DNA from: Toxorhynchites rutilus septentrionalis
Taxonomy: Eukaryota > Arthropoda > Insecta > Diptera > Culicidae
DNA length: 64,000 nucleotides
Direction of reading: 5' to 3'
Assembly: GCF_029784135.1 (NCBI RefSeq)
Contig: NC_073744.1
Coordinates: 35,168,061 to 35,232,060, forward strand
Part shown: piece after piece, positions 21,550-33,279 of the stretch
How the letters are laid out: each line of letters begins with the position of its first letter
How positions within the stretch are numbered: position 1 is the stretch's first letter
Program-made: the position numbers and the translations under genes
Notes under the pieces: model-generated
What the model saw: the letters and a program-made list of their open reading frames with translations, nothing else
What the model was told of the DNA's origin: nothing
The model's database searches: none

Positions 21550-23880
21550 TATATAAATGAATGGCGGATATTCATAATCAAAACTATTTTTATTATTTCA
21601 GTGAGTTATATGAATAAATTTTTCAGTTACTGGTTTAGGGTTGCATTAAGTTTCTAGAATTCATTGAATACAGTCTCATATTTCTGTGCAGGCGATTGAA
21701 TTTCAATAGCAGGAAAAATTCGGATGTTGTCTTCCTAAAACAGAACATTAAAATAACTTAATTAACAGGCCAGATCCAAATGCTCACCCTAATAAGATAG
21801 TACTAAGATTGCGAATTCGTAGAAAATTACCTCATTTATAACACAAATCACCAGCTAAGATAATCGTTACGACATTATTGCTAACCTCCACCGAGAGTGA
21901 TTGGAAGATACGTCTTCTTGACCTATTCTCTCTTATCTCTGCCCTCCAGAGCAGATCTTTGCAGCATCACTTTTATGAGCTGACCATTTTCAAATGACCT
22001 TTTCGATTCAGCGAACAAAACAGAATCTTCTTGGGCCCAAAAAGTATTACTACTTCTTTCGGCCAGCCAACACCACCGGTAGGATCTCGGGCACGAATCT
22101 CAAATCACTCGGCGGATATTTTCCATTCTTCAAGATTATTTTCCCTCCAAATTACCATCACATTTTCTCGAATTTTTTGCCCAAAAAAGGCCCCCGTTCC
22201 GTCCTGTCCTCTGCATCCAGTGCGAGTGCAAAGTTGAAAAATCAAGCGGCCTTTGGCAATTCATTTGCATTTTAATTGAAAATTGAAACGCCAAAAACAT
22301 GCTGCTAATGCGACAATCGCACGGTCCACCAGATTAGTTTTTGTCCCCGGGGTGGCTAACGGGCAAACGCAGCACAAAAAAGAAGGAACAGTAGGGAAGA
22401 ATGAACGAAAGGGGGGACTTTCACCCCCAAAGCTCGCGCGTTTCCGAATGTATTTGAATATTTTCACAGTTTACGTTTCGCCCGAAAAGGTCAGCAGTTT
22501 TCGCGTTACTAGAAACCATTCGCCCTGATTTAGGAAGGACGTGGCGACCCCTCGCGGGTGTAAATTCTTGCATTTTATCTAGATTGGAGTAGATTTTTTT
22601 CTGTGGTGTCGGAAAATCGGAAAATTGTGCTCACACTCAAGCTTATCGCTGGCTCAATTTCATGATGAGTGCATACATTTGTCTCATTGGTTCGTAAATT
22701 ACTGACTCATCAATCTTGTGCACCACCGATGACAGTCCGCCACTTCCAGTTTGTGTCTGCGATTGTACGTTTCGAGTTCTCTCCGCTTGTGCTGCTATTG
22801 CTGATGCAGGAGAAACTCTCCAGGGCATTTGTCATTGTCACAGAACTCGAGCAGCGGCAGCAGCAACAGTAGCATCAACGCATAGACACTGGTGAACATT
22901 TGTAACGATTGCGGGGGCGACAACGTAGACACTATCTGTCAGAGGCAAAGGGCGCAGATGCAACACTATGAGAACATGGGATACCATCTTTAGCCCGGAA
23001 TCAGATCCTAATGAGAGTAATGAAAACAAAGACATTTGTCTCGGTTCCAAGGCTGAGAGACGTAATTGATCGTTTTGAACGACTTTTCAATCGTTGGATG
23101 GATCTTTGCTTTTCCCTCTTCTACCTTCATTTGCACAAATGTCTGTCATTTCGTTCCATATTAGAATCGACCCCAGTTTGAAGACAACTACACGAGCTGC
23201 CATCATAAGTTCTTCAAGCGAGGCCATCCGAGACGAATGCGCGTAAAGCAGTCAAGTAACAAATTATGACTTTCGATTGCGTTGAGCCCTAGGAAAATGT
23301 TTGCTTCTCTCTTTCGCCACTGCCAAACAACATAGTTTGATTTTTCTGAATCTTGTCTCGCCTCCTAGGAAAACAAACGCCACGAACTGGTCTCCAGGAC
23401 GCGGGGGGAAGGTTGGAGCGACAAATATTTATCATGTCCCGGTGGGAGATGACTGCTGTTGTAAATATTTGGTGATTATTCAAAATGTGTTGTTGATTTC
23501 TTTGTTTTCAACAAAAGAAGAATAAGACAGTGGTCACTGGATTGGGGTGGGACCGACATGAAAGTCATATTTTGAGTGGCTGACGTTAATTGAGACGATT
23601 GATATAAAGTGCGAAAACAAGGTTTTTTCCTGGAACTAGATCAATCCAATTTCGATACAGCAACTGCGTACTAGCAATTAACATGAACTTCATCAATGAT
23701 TGAAGATTGTCAATCGAACGAAAGAAAAATCACAATTGAAACACGATTACTTCAATGAGTATCGATTAGTTTTCACGCTCAAAATTAATTTCAATTCTAC
23801 TTTTCTACACAGATAGAAACTACAGTCAATAACAAAATTGAACGTACACATGCTACTTGACGATACCTTCCATTCATATG
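21550..23880. other. Low-copy DNA, possibly host intergenic or intronic
   Basis: About 2.3 kb free of recognised repeats, moderately GC-rich between 22000 and 23500. Short ORFs on both strands (for example minus 22643-22828) have no recognised domain. A CAG/CAA-rich patch lies near 22850-22875. Nothing functional can be assigned. Confidence 0.35.
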
Positions 23881-23894
23881 GTGCAAAATATTTT

Positions 23895-24150
23895 GACGTA
23901 GGACTACTTACATTAAGGGTGCCAAATCAGAAAACAGGTCACGTTTTTATTAAATAAAGTAAATGTCAATAACTATTTTTGCTGCGAACGGATTTTTACG
24001 ATTTGCATACCAATCGAATCGAATCGAAATTGTCTGTATATGGTTCAAATTGATGAAAATTGGAAGTATTCCTATTTCCCCATACATTTGTTCTGTCCAT
24101 TTGTGTGCTTTTCCGAACAGAGCTGTCAATAACGGGCAACTTATGCAGCC
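23895..24150 (+). repeat. Left end of a terminal-palindrome element, fragment
   Basis: GACGTAGGACTACTTA, a decayed palindrome, is followed by AAGGGTGCCAAATCAGAAAA and the sequence shared with 15830-16110 and 62230-62430. The fragment ends near 24150, just before the hAT-type MITE. Confidence 0.55.
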
Positions 24151-24239
24151 GCTAGAATAGAAACAATGGAGGGGGATAGCAAAAAGACAATATTTGCGAA
24201 GTTAACTCCACCCTTGCATATCAAGTAAGCTGTCGCTAA

Positions 24240-25075
24240 TTGTGATCCCCGATTTTTGAAATTAATCGTTCATCAACTAATCGAATACTTTTCGGTAGTT
24301 TGTTATTCGATACAATTAATCGCCCAAAATAATCAATCAATCGATTAATCGTCACTCTGCGAGAAATAATTAGTTAGACTAATATTTCTCATTTGCTAAA
24401 AAGCCATCTGGAATCAAAAAAGTGTTCATTCCCCCTGAAAATCAGTTATTATCTTAGGGGAGCGTCAAAGGTAATAATTGATTTTCAAGCGGAATGAACA
24501 CGTTTTTCAAATTGAAGTTATGCATGAAAATTAACTTTTCCGTATCAAATTTGTATTCTATTTAAATGAAAAACATAGTTTGTTGCAGGTAGTGAAAAAA
24601 TGTCATACGAAAATTGTTTTTCAAGACAACTTTATATTATAATGAAAAGTTTCAGTAAAAATATCGGTAATGGAAATGGAAATCTCTATCAAATCAGAAG
24701 ATACGAAGCCGGTTAGAAACAAGGTAATTGAAAACCGGCTAGGTAAAAGAAACAAGGTGAAAAAACAAGTAATTAAATAACATGATGTAAAAATTTTCAT
24801 TAAAATTTCAACATTTTAAACCGGCTTCGTATCTTCTGATTTGATAGAGATGACACTATCAAGTTTCATGGTAAATTCATTATAATAAAAATAACCAAAT
24901 GAAAAATTAAACCGCAGCGGTCGTACTTTTTTTTCTCTGGGTTTGGATCGATTAATCGACGTAAATTATTCGTTCGCTTCGATTGTTGGTTGCGTAGTAT
25001 TCGTTCGAATAATAATTGATTTCTGTAGGAAGTATTCGATTAATCGAATAATCGAACGATTATCGGAGATCACTA
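24240..25075. mobile_element. hAT-type MITE with 8-bp target duplication
   Basis: The ends are TTGTGATCCCCGAT and, read inward from the right, TAGTGATCTCCGAT. They are flanked by GTCGCTAA (24232-24239) and GTCGCTAG (25076-25083), a 7/8 match for the 8-bp duplication typical of hAT. The subterminal regions are rich in TCGATTAATCG-like motifs on both sides. No transposase is present. A hairpin sequence is nested at 24682-24851. Confidence 0.65.
24682..24851. repeat. Perfect 33-bp inverted repeat nested in the hAT MITE
   Basis: 24682-24714 and 24819-24851 are exact reverse complements over 33 bases (core AGAAGATACGAAGCCGGTT), with a ~104-base loop. A partial copy of the same core lies inside the loop. 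It is probably a second, younger MITE. Confidence 0.6.
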
Positions 25076-25779
25076 GTCGCTAGCAGTATTGCATCTCCTC
25101 TGAGGAAAATTCTCAGAATCTTTCTGTGCCCGAAACAACAAAGGTCGCTTATTCTGCTCGTTTTATGTTTTATATTTCCCCTCGAGCTGTGATCAGCCAT
25201 CAGTGTTTGGTCATGGTCATTGGACGGTCATTCTCGCGATGTTTCATTTTTATCGCTGCAACTGTGTGCATCTGTTAGACGCGTATTTGATGCTTGTTGA
25301 ATAGCGATGCACGGAAGATGCCTCGCGTTAAATACTCAGTTTTGATTTTTATAGATTACAGATACATTTGACTATCTATAAGCACAGGAGAATTCCGCGA
25401 ACAATTATTTGCTTGTTATTTAATCCTAAAAGTTGGAAAATAAGCTCTGTTTTGAGCATTGAAATATTCAGCGAACACTTTCAATTTCTCCAAACAAATT
25501 AACCCAAGATCATTGCAAATTAGTGTACTTTTTTATCATTGCGTAATGTTACTGTTTGGGCAGTGTCCGTTTTTGTTTTTCGCTGATGTTTGAAAAAGAT
25601 TTGATCAAAATGACAAGTTGAGAAAAGAGGAAAGAAAAGGATATTGTTACGCGTACAATGTTAATAAGTATACCCAAAGTTAATTTTTAGAACAAGTTAT
25701 GGCATCCCGATTTATTACATTAAATGAGCTGTAAAATAACAGAAAATGTTCTACTCCCCAATACATGTATATAATTTGT

Positions 25780-25935
25780 ATAATATATATGGTAGAGCCA
25801 ATATGAACGAGCGAAACAGGAAACACATTTATATGAAAGTTTATGAAAGCTTTTCGTATAGTGTGAAATAGCTTTGCATTCCAGCCGACCTTGGTTCGAT
25901 CCCCATTGACGTCGTATGGACTTTTTTTTGGCCCA
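25780..25935 (+). repeat. Possible tRNA-like SINE remnant
   Basis: GGTTCGATCCCC near 25891 is a perfect RNA polymerase III box B, followed ~25 bases later by a T run. No convincing box A or cloverleaf could be built upstream, so a tRNA gene is not supported. Confidence 0.25.
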
Positions 25936-25939
25936 ATCC

Positions 25940-27150
25940 CAAATGAAATGAGAAAAGAAAACAGAAAGAGATGTCTGCTAGCATACATACAAACCATTTT
26001 TAAGCTTTTGAAACAGCTCTTTATTTGCGCGTTTGACTCCCCAGCACACGAAATGGCATCATTTCTGCAAAGGATGAATTTTTTTCTGCCAACGCTAGTT
26101 TGGGTGAAACGAATATCTGGTAACTATCCGGTATTCGGCCTATCCGATCGATATTTGTTATTAGGCCGAACGCTAGAAAATCACAGAAGATTCATCGAAA
26201 GATATTTTATATAATCTAATAAAATTCTCTAATTATGTCTTGAACCTCGGGCCCAAAAAGTTTGCAATTAGGTTATTTAGATATTCTCATAAGTAGTTGA
26301 AATGACTTCCTAATCTTGCGTTTAAAGAAACTCTCATGCGAGGTAAGTTCGGTATTCTATGTAACTTGTATTCTAAGAGAACTTGTAACTTGTGTTATTT
26401 TGGAGAACTTGTAACTTTTGTTATTTTGGCAAATGGTTTCAGAAGCCCAACGAACTGCTCTATAAGAGCAATTCCACTCCAAATCACCAGAAAAACAGCT
26501 AATTTTGTCGCGACCCTTTTATATTTTATTGAGATTTGGTATGTATGATGAAAATTACCCAATTTTCATTGTCTTATGAGCTATTTAAATTGCGACTAAT
26601 TTTTTGAAGGGCGTATTTGAAATCATCGATATTTCTTTCAAAAAATGTTAACCCAAAATCTAGATGTCTGATTAAAATATGAAGTTCGACAAAGTTGTCG
26701 GAAAATTGATGAACTATTCAGGGAAAATAACATTTTAAATTCACTATTAAAAAATCTTACTCAAAAAATGAATTTAATATTAAAAACATTAATATCTTAA
26801 AACACTCCCCCTTCGATTTTGTTTTGTATATTTTTATTGGAAACTCCATCTAATTCAACAAAGTTTGACGCACAGTCAAGGTTGCCAACTATAATTTTCA
26901 AAAATCAGGGAAAATGAAAATCAGGATAAATCAGGATAGCTCATTTTGGGATGTCCGGGAATTTCGTGCCGATTTTTAGGAGAACAAAGGCATCATTTTT
27001 ATGGGCAAACATACATTTATTCAATATTAGGTGCACAGTTTTGTTCGCCATGTTTCATACAGCTTTAAAATTCTATCCTGTTCAAGATATTTTTATGCTG
27101 TTCATAGAATCGAAGTTCTTGCCATTGTATGAATTTTGTAGAAACCTGAA
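25940..27150. other. AT-rich DNA without a supported gene
   Basis: No domain or structured repeat is recognised apart from short imprecise repeats of AACTTGTAACTT near 26355-26415. Confidence 0.35.
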
Positions 27151-27240
27151 CCTGTGATAATCTGTGGGTGAAATAACCGGTTAGCTTGAGCTTGAGGTGA
27201 CATAGGATCTCCTATCATGACTCCAAAATAATTTATTGTG

Positions 27241-27660
27241 TCATTTATGGAGACGTGCAGTTTGGCGTTGGCCTGATGGGAAGGAGACGTCTATCGCGTA
27301 GACGATTTGCTTCAAAACGGCATTTTTGTTACATTTATAAAGCGAGCCGCAGATTGAAATCCAATCCATTGAAGGCATTTCATTCGAATTGTGTGGGACA
27401 AACATATCGTCTCGAAATACGTAACCAAGCTTCAGCAGATGCTCATCAACGGTGGATTCAGATATCTGTATTGAATTTTCTAATTCATTTGTCGTATACT
27501 GAGGATTACTGTTGATCAATGTATCGATTTATTTATCATCAATGGCGGCACGAATTTGCTGCGAAAACTTAAGGGAACCTTTATCTTCTTTTTTCAGTTC
27601 TGCATAATTCTTAGTGGCTAATATTCCTTCCATTATTTCCGTATTCATTATTGTGGTTCG
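27241..27660 (-). pseudogene. mariner-type transposase, N-terminal fragment
   Basis: mariner transposases bind their termini with two N-terminal helix-turn-helix motifs. On the minus strand a frame starts near 27640 with MNTEIMEGIL. It meets one stop, then continues with YTTNELENSIQISESTVDEH and LLKLGYVFRD. The order (NPQ.TT.EL, S.STV..HL.KLG, VPH..NE) matches mariner. The frame then reads VYAID where the first catalytic Asp is expected, and loses similarity near 27250. The catalytic domain is missing, so the copy is dead. Confidence 0.7.
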
Positions 27661-27784
27661 TGATACTATGACTACGACAATAAATGTCATATATTTTTTA
27701 CGGTTTTTGAATAATTTATAATTATATATTTTACAAAAAAATCTACTAAATAACTATAACTCTGTTATTCTTGACGTAAGATTC

Positions 27785-27820
<36 letters not shown>
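27785..27820. repeat. (GA)n microsatellite
   Basis: An uninterrupted GA run of about 36 bases, followed by a decayed GAGAG tail. Confidence 0.9.
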
Positions 27821-27822
<2 letters not shown>

Positions 27823-27849
27823 GAGAGAAAAACAGATCTCGCAAAATTA

Positions 27850-29350
27850 TCCTCAATGTTCATTCATTCAATTGGCGTTGACGGTCTCATTTTATGTCAT
27901 TGTGAAGCCAAAAACCTCATGGATTTTCAGGAGGAATAAACGCACTACGTGTTTTAGCCATTCAAATAAATATTAATACGTAATAATAAATACTAAACGA
28001 AAAAGAACAATCATGTGGAATTCTACATGAAAAACTCTATATAACATTTAATCCTAGGACTAATCGTTCTCGATCAATTACATTTTAAGCCATTGGAAGT
28101 AACATTTCAGATTGCAGTCAAACGTTGTGAGTGTAAATACATTGGTTATTTAAGCAACTGTGCCTACTTCTTAATACATACTTGAAATCATCGAAAAAGA
28201 AATAGACTGCTTTTTGAAAAGGGTCAACATTTTTTTCTTTATTTTTTACAATAATTTATAACTCAAAAAAATCAGCAAAACTATGGACAAAGGGTAAATG
28301 TAGGAAATTATTTAAATTTTCATAAAAAAAAAACAAAAAAAAACTTACACTGAAAACAAAATATTTTCAATATTGAAAATCATTTTTTACAAAAACGTTT
28401 TAAAATTCTGTTTAACTCGTAATATTTTCTATGTTTAAATTATCGAGATTAACCGTCTACAACCCAACCCTGCCTTTAGACGGGCTTCGCGGATTTTCTT
28501 TTCAAATTTTTCATTATTTTCATTTCATTTTTTTTCACCCCCACTAGACGTCTTTAGAATATTTTCATCTATCAAACATACACATTGGTTTTATGCTGGC
28601 AGCTTTCTGTTAGGAGTACTTCATGTTGAAAGTCGGAACTTCGAGATAAAAGTGGAATGGGTTTTTTTAGACAAATAAAAATTTTGGGTCTTTGAGGACT
28701 AAGATGTTATGCAATTTTTTTCCATTTAGAAACATGCAAATCAAAAACAAAAAACAAGAGCAAACCAAACGCGAGAATTTACACACAAAAATGTTACGAG
28801 TAAAAGATTACTGGAATGCACTGAATCATAATTTTTTTTTAAATTCTGAAAGAAATAGCTATGAATAACTCTTGTTGGAAATTGTGAGGGCTACCTATAA
28901 CTATTTCTTTCAACGAACGAGTGCAGCTGAACTAATTTGCGCTGGACGGGATGGATAAATATAACGAGAACGCTTGTAAGAAAAATAAAACGATATTGTC
29001 ATGCACGAGAAAAATGCATGTAACGCAGGGTTTATTTTGTTGATGTATACTCAATTTAGGGTTAAAAATTAAATTAGATTTTCGTAGTTTTAAACGCAAA
29101 GCTATATATTTTCAATTTCATGTGATTTTTTCAATTTGGCGTAACATTCATATACTCTCTGTTTATCAGAAAAATAATCTGGAGAAAGCTGGGCGATTCA
29201 TGAATTAGGTAAACATAAAATCTTCTAGTGAGGGCAAGTTGAGAAAAAAAAGATTTTTCGTTGCTTTCAATCCATTGTTTGGCCTATTGTGTGTACGTGT
29301 TATCGTGATTATTTGTCAATCGTTAGTGAAAACGCTTATTCAAATTCAAA
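27850..29350. repeat. AT-rich repeats, no gene
   Basis: 28200-28900 shares segments with 5440-6160. The rest shows nothing specific. Confidence 0.35.
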
Positions 29351-29362
29351 TACATCTTTTTT

Positions 29363-30033
29363 GACGTAAGACTACGTCTAACCAAAAAATATAGGGGTAA
29401 AATGAAAATCTAGGCACTGAACATGTAGGAAAAAATGGGTGGGTTATGTCTATAATATAACCGCAAGGTTGACGTGGGGCTACCTAAGCTTAGCAATCAT
29501 TTCAGTGAGCAGAAGATATGAAGGCATATCCTTCAATGTAATCTTGAATAACCGAGCCAAAGCGTTATGTTCGTACCCGTTCTTGTAACCGTGTTAGGAA
29601 AACACTTTTCGGAGTGCAAAAAAAATGCGGGTGCAGAAGTACCTCCGACTTGCATGAATCAACAACTTCAAATTTACTTCTTATACTTTAGAGGATTTAA
29701 ACCTGAAAGTTCATTCGCCTCTAGTGTCTGTACGATTTTCCCAGTTCCCTAAGTTTAGGAAACCGTATTAAGGAAACATATTCTAGTAGAGTACAATAGT
29801 ACTCGCAGTTTGCATTTATTTGCAAAGCCGATTTCCCCTGACATCTTGGTTTTGAAGTATGTGCCTAAACACATTTCAGTCGGAGCAAAAATGCCCCCGA
29901 CTTTCATGTATATGCAATGCCGATTTCTCCAAGGCTGCTTGGTTTTGATGGCTGTGTTAGGGAAAAAGTAAATCGGGCAATTGTTTATCTAATGAGAAAT
30001 AACATTTTATTAATTGCGATAGAAGCGTAGAAA
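29363..30033 (-). mobile_element. Terminal-palindrome element, truncated, at an end-to-end junction
   Basis: A left-type end (GACGTAAGACTACGTC at 29363-29378 plus ~60 bases that recur near 52360-52439) runs directly into an inverted right-type end at 29436-29485. That end has a GGGTTATGT / ATATAACC stem, then GGTTGACGTGGGGCTACC. The body then matches 51567-52290, with decayed units containing GTTAGGGAAA. It is cut at about 30033 by ITmD37E-like sequence. Confidence 0.55.
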
Positions 30034-30712
30034 TCGTAGACATGACGTCATTTGTTATTTGTTTACCGCACACGACGTAGGAGTGCCGCGAAGTCGTAAT
30101 AAAGCTGTTTGCGAGAGGTGAGCGACCCGATGACATATTCCGGCGGTTGAAATTTCACGGGGTGAAGCGGAATTTCATCTTTACCACCATCCGTCGGTAC
30201 CGGGAGACGGGCTCGGCCAAGGACTGTGTGAGATCCGGGTGGCCGCGCTCGGCGAGGACATCAGCAGCCATCAAGGTGGTGAGGGAGCGGGTTCGTCGAA
30301 AAATGAACCGCTCTATCCGGAAGACAGCAATTGACCTGGATGTGTCGATCGGGACTGCCCAAATCATCATAACGAACCTTGAACCTTAATCCTTTTATGT
30401 ACGGTCGTACATGCTAGCCAAGCAGAGCGAACATAAAGTGAACACTGTGGACCAATTTGGGAAGCTCATTTCCAAGATCTGGGACGAGATGCCGATGGAC
30501 CAGATACGTGCTGCGTGCGATTGTTTTGAAAAACGTCTCAAGCTCGTCATACAGCACATAAGGAGGGGGAAGAAGTGTAATGCTACCAGCTAATATGTCG
30601 TAATGGTTCTCAGTAAACATTGCCTCAATAAAACTTGACGCAGAAAAGAATATCTTGTATTTTCATGTTTTTAACACATTTTTAAAGTCTATTCGAACTT
30701 ATTGAACACCCT
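30034..30712 (+). mobile_element. ITmD37E/mariner-related element, internally deleted
   Basis: The region between 30034 and 30712 differs from its flanks in being more GC-rich and coding-like. It ends near 30712 with TTATTGAACACCCTG, a typical mariner-like terminus. The matching left inverted repeat was not found, so the left end is truncated. The transposase is described separately. Confidence 0.6.
30093..30593 (+). pseudogene. ITmD37E-type transposase, internally deleted
   Basis: The N-terminal part reads GERPDDIFRRLKFHGVKRNF and later NRSIRKTAIDLDVSIGTAQ, the paired helix-turn-helix region that binds the inverted repeats. A stop follows at about 30387. From about 30430 the frame resumes with NTVDQFGKLISKIWDEMPMD and DQIRAACDCFEKRLKLVIQH, the C-terminal tail. 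The whole catalytic core between them is missing. The order and wording match the DD37E mariner relatives known from Aedes. It could act only as a binding-domain remnant. Confidence 0.7.
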
Positions 30713-30762
30713 GCAATTTAAAAGTATTAGCAAGCTATATATATATACAATGCGGACACTTT

Positions 30763-31362
30763 TAGCGGGGAAAGAGGGGATAGTTTCATTTTTTTCGGAT
30801 TTGCGAAACGAATGGTTCGGATTCCGTCCAAAAACCTCAGTCAGCCCGGTTCAATGTTGGTTTTGGATGATTTATCATTTCAGCTCTGCCGTTTTTTCTT
30901 CCAAATATAAACATATAAACATGAGGCATCTACAAAAAGTAAGAACGCATTTTTTCTGTTTGTAAAACACAAACCAGGTGTCTGTTTTACCCCGATAGAA
31001 AGTTTGATGTTACCCCGAATGGACTCGAAATTTTAAAACAATGTTTTTGGGTATCAATAAGCAGCTAAACCACGTAACGTCTCACAAAATACACTGAACA
31101 ATGATCTAAGATAAATTAATCTCACAAAATGTGTAGAGTTTTACTAAATTCCACTAGCGAATTTTTACACGGACTCCTGTTGACGCTTTATTATTTGTTT
31201 TGACAGCAATGCGACTTCCGCAGCTGAGGGGTGAATTGAAACGTAAAAAATGACAAGTGTGTATTGGGGACATCGGTAAACTTTAGAAAAATTTCTTATA
31301 ACTGAACAATTCAGGAATGTCGGTTTCACTCACAGTGTCGGTTTTACCCTGATTTCCCCTAA
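30763..31362. mobile_element. Possible MITE with TAGGGGAAA-type ends
   Basis: Left TTAGCGGGGAAAGAGGGGAT and right (read inward) TTAGGGGAAATCAGGGTAAA are similar. Subterminal sequences on both sides refer to GTTTTACCC-like motifs. The element at 49983-50961 has comparable ends. No ORF is supported. Confidence 0.35.
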
Positions 31363-31369
31363 TACTAAT

Positions 31370-33180
31370 ACTAAATACTAATCAGTTGTGTTGTAATCCG
31401 AAATTGGACTTCTCATATGGACAATCTTAAACGTAATCATGGCCAACATTTACATGAATTAATCTTTGAAAAATGGATAACAAGAATAAATTTTCAACTC
31501 CCAATAATAATTTTTATATTTTTACATTTTTTGCGTACCTTCTTATAAATCAAAAACCAGACGCCTAAAAAATCTTTTTTTGCAAGCACATAAGACGTCT
31601 ATCAAATGACTTTTAAATCGAAGTTTGTTTCCGATAATTTTCCGAAATCGTTTAACTTAATCTTTTTGTTGACGCTGCTCAACTTGCATTCAGAAGCACT
31701 CGTGACATACGCGTTGAAAGCCAGAGACATCTGTTAATTGAATTAACTTGTGAAGTTTTACCACCAAAATAAGTGCCAATAAAAGAATATATTGTTCATT
31801 GAATTACATTTTGTATTTCCAATGCCCCCTTTTTCCCAGAATGATTCAAATCCGTCAAATTATAGCACTAATCAACACACGGTTCATATTTGCAACAACT
31901 CGCGCCATCAATTACCGATTGGAACACGGGTGTGTTCAAATACCATTCAGCGGATAAATAATTCACCAAACAACCGTCACGTTTTCAACCGCTAATTGAC
32001 TAACATTCGATTATGATTTCAACTCCACCGCCAAACCCCCCTCTACATGCCACCCTATCCGGCGGACAATTATTGCTAGCAGAAAATTTCATAATTAAAA
32101 CAACCGAGCGATGTAAATGAATGAGCAAACAATGGACAATGGTGCTCTAGCGGTGGGTTCGGTTGTACAAAATGCAAAAACAAACTGATTCGGCGGTACC
32201 ACTGCACTGTGATGCCCTATTCGATGCAATAAATTCCAACCAGGAAACCCAACCGCATCCCATTCTCTTTTTGTCGAATGCCAGTTGATTTGTTTGCACG
32301 TTTGTTTGAAAGCGCCGATGGGAAAACGGTTGATCCCGACACGGAGCGGAACATAATTGGGTTGTGATGCAGTTAGAGGGAGAGAGAAAAAACTACACAT
32401 CAAAAATGGCAAGTAACACCCTTCCAATTACGCCCTATTGCGCGCCCCTCATTCGGTAAGGTATCATCAGTTCGGTTATCCTCTTAGAAAGTTAGTGCTG
32501 AGAAGAAACCGTAATATTATGCATCGTATGCAAAGCTCGCATCACTTTGAATCGCTTCTTGCCGCTAGTCACAAATTTTCACCACGACGACGATGACGAC
32601 GATGGTGACGGTGAAGGGTGTGACGATGATATAGATCATCATCTGCATCAGCATTCGCTACATCGTAGCATCGATATCGCCTGCGGAGGCCAAATGCAGA
32701 AGTTGTTGGAAGATGTTGTGTACTTGGAATTCCGTGGTGGTAAATCTTCCCGCTGTTTACTCATGCGGTATAATGCCATTCATCAACAAATTCACTGAAA
32801 CTCACATACCCCCCGGACACCGGATCGCACGACGACCGACACTTGGAAAATTTGGCGTCGAGACTGACGGCACATAGAGTCGGTTTACGGACGGAAGTTT
32901 CTGTGGTGTGCATAATTAGAAGCGGATGATTTGAACCTCGGTTGGTGATGTTTGTTGCGCAGACAGAAGTTGCTTCCAAAATCACCCAGAGATTACGCCC
33001 TCGTTTGCGACTTCGCATCTTCGATATTCGCTCTTAAGCCGATCAAAACTGGTCAAGCCCCAATGCAGAGGAATCTGATCATTTTGCCACATTCAATAGG
33101 ATATGTGGCAATAGTGATATTCAACCTGGCAGATTACACGATGCGATGGTCAAATGCAACAGAACGAAATTCGTTTATTT
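31370..33180. other. Low-copy DNA without a supported gene
   Basis: No repeat family from elsewhere in the window is seen. A GAC/GAT-rich patch at 32580-32640 reads as an Asp run in one frame and is probably simple sequence. The 110-codon minus ORF at 32095-32427 lacks a good start and has no recognised domain. Confidence 0.35.
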
Positions 33181-33183
33181 TTT

Positions 33184-33260
33184 GACGTAGGACACAGGAA
33201 AAAACAGGAAGATATGGGGTTTCAACCAAAAATCTAAAAACTGAACATGGAGAAATAATA
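33184..33260 (+). repeat. Left-end fragment of a terminal-palindrome element
   Basis: GACGTAGGAC at 33184 is followed by sequence with AAAATCTAAAAACTGAACAT, which matches the left-end regions at 29390-29430 and 52360-52420. A similar fragment without the palindrome lies near 34765-34805. Confidence 0.4.
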
Positions 33261-33279
33261 AAAAAAAACCTCGAACGTT

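Noticed and set aside
25889..25903. tRNA gene from a perfect box B
   Set aside because: No box A or cloverleaf can be built around it.
27255..27515. Plus-strand 86-codon ORF
   Set aside because: It is the shadow of the mariner-type pseudogene on the minus strand.
32547..32640. Asp-rich ORF start
   Set aside because: The Asp run reflects a GAC/GAT simple repeat.
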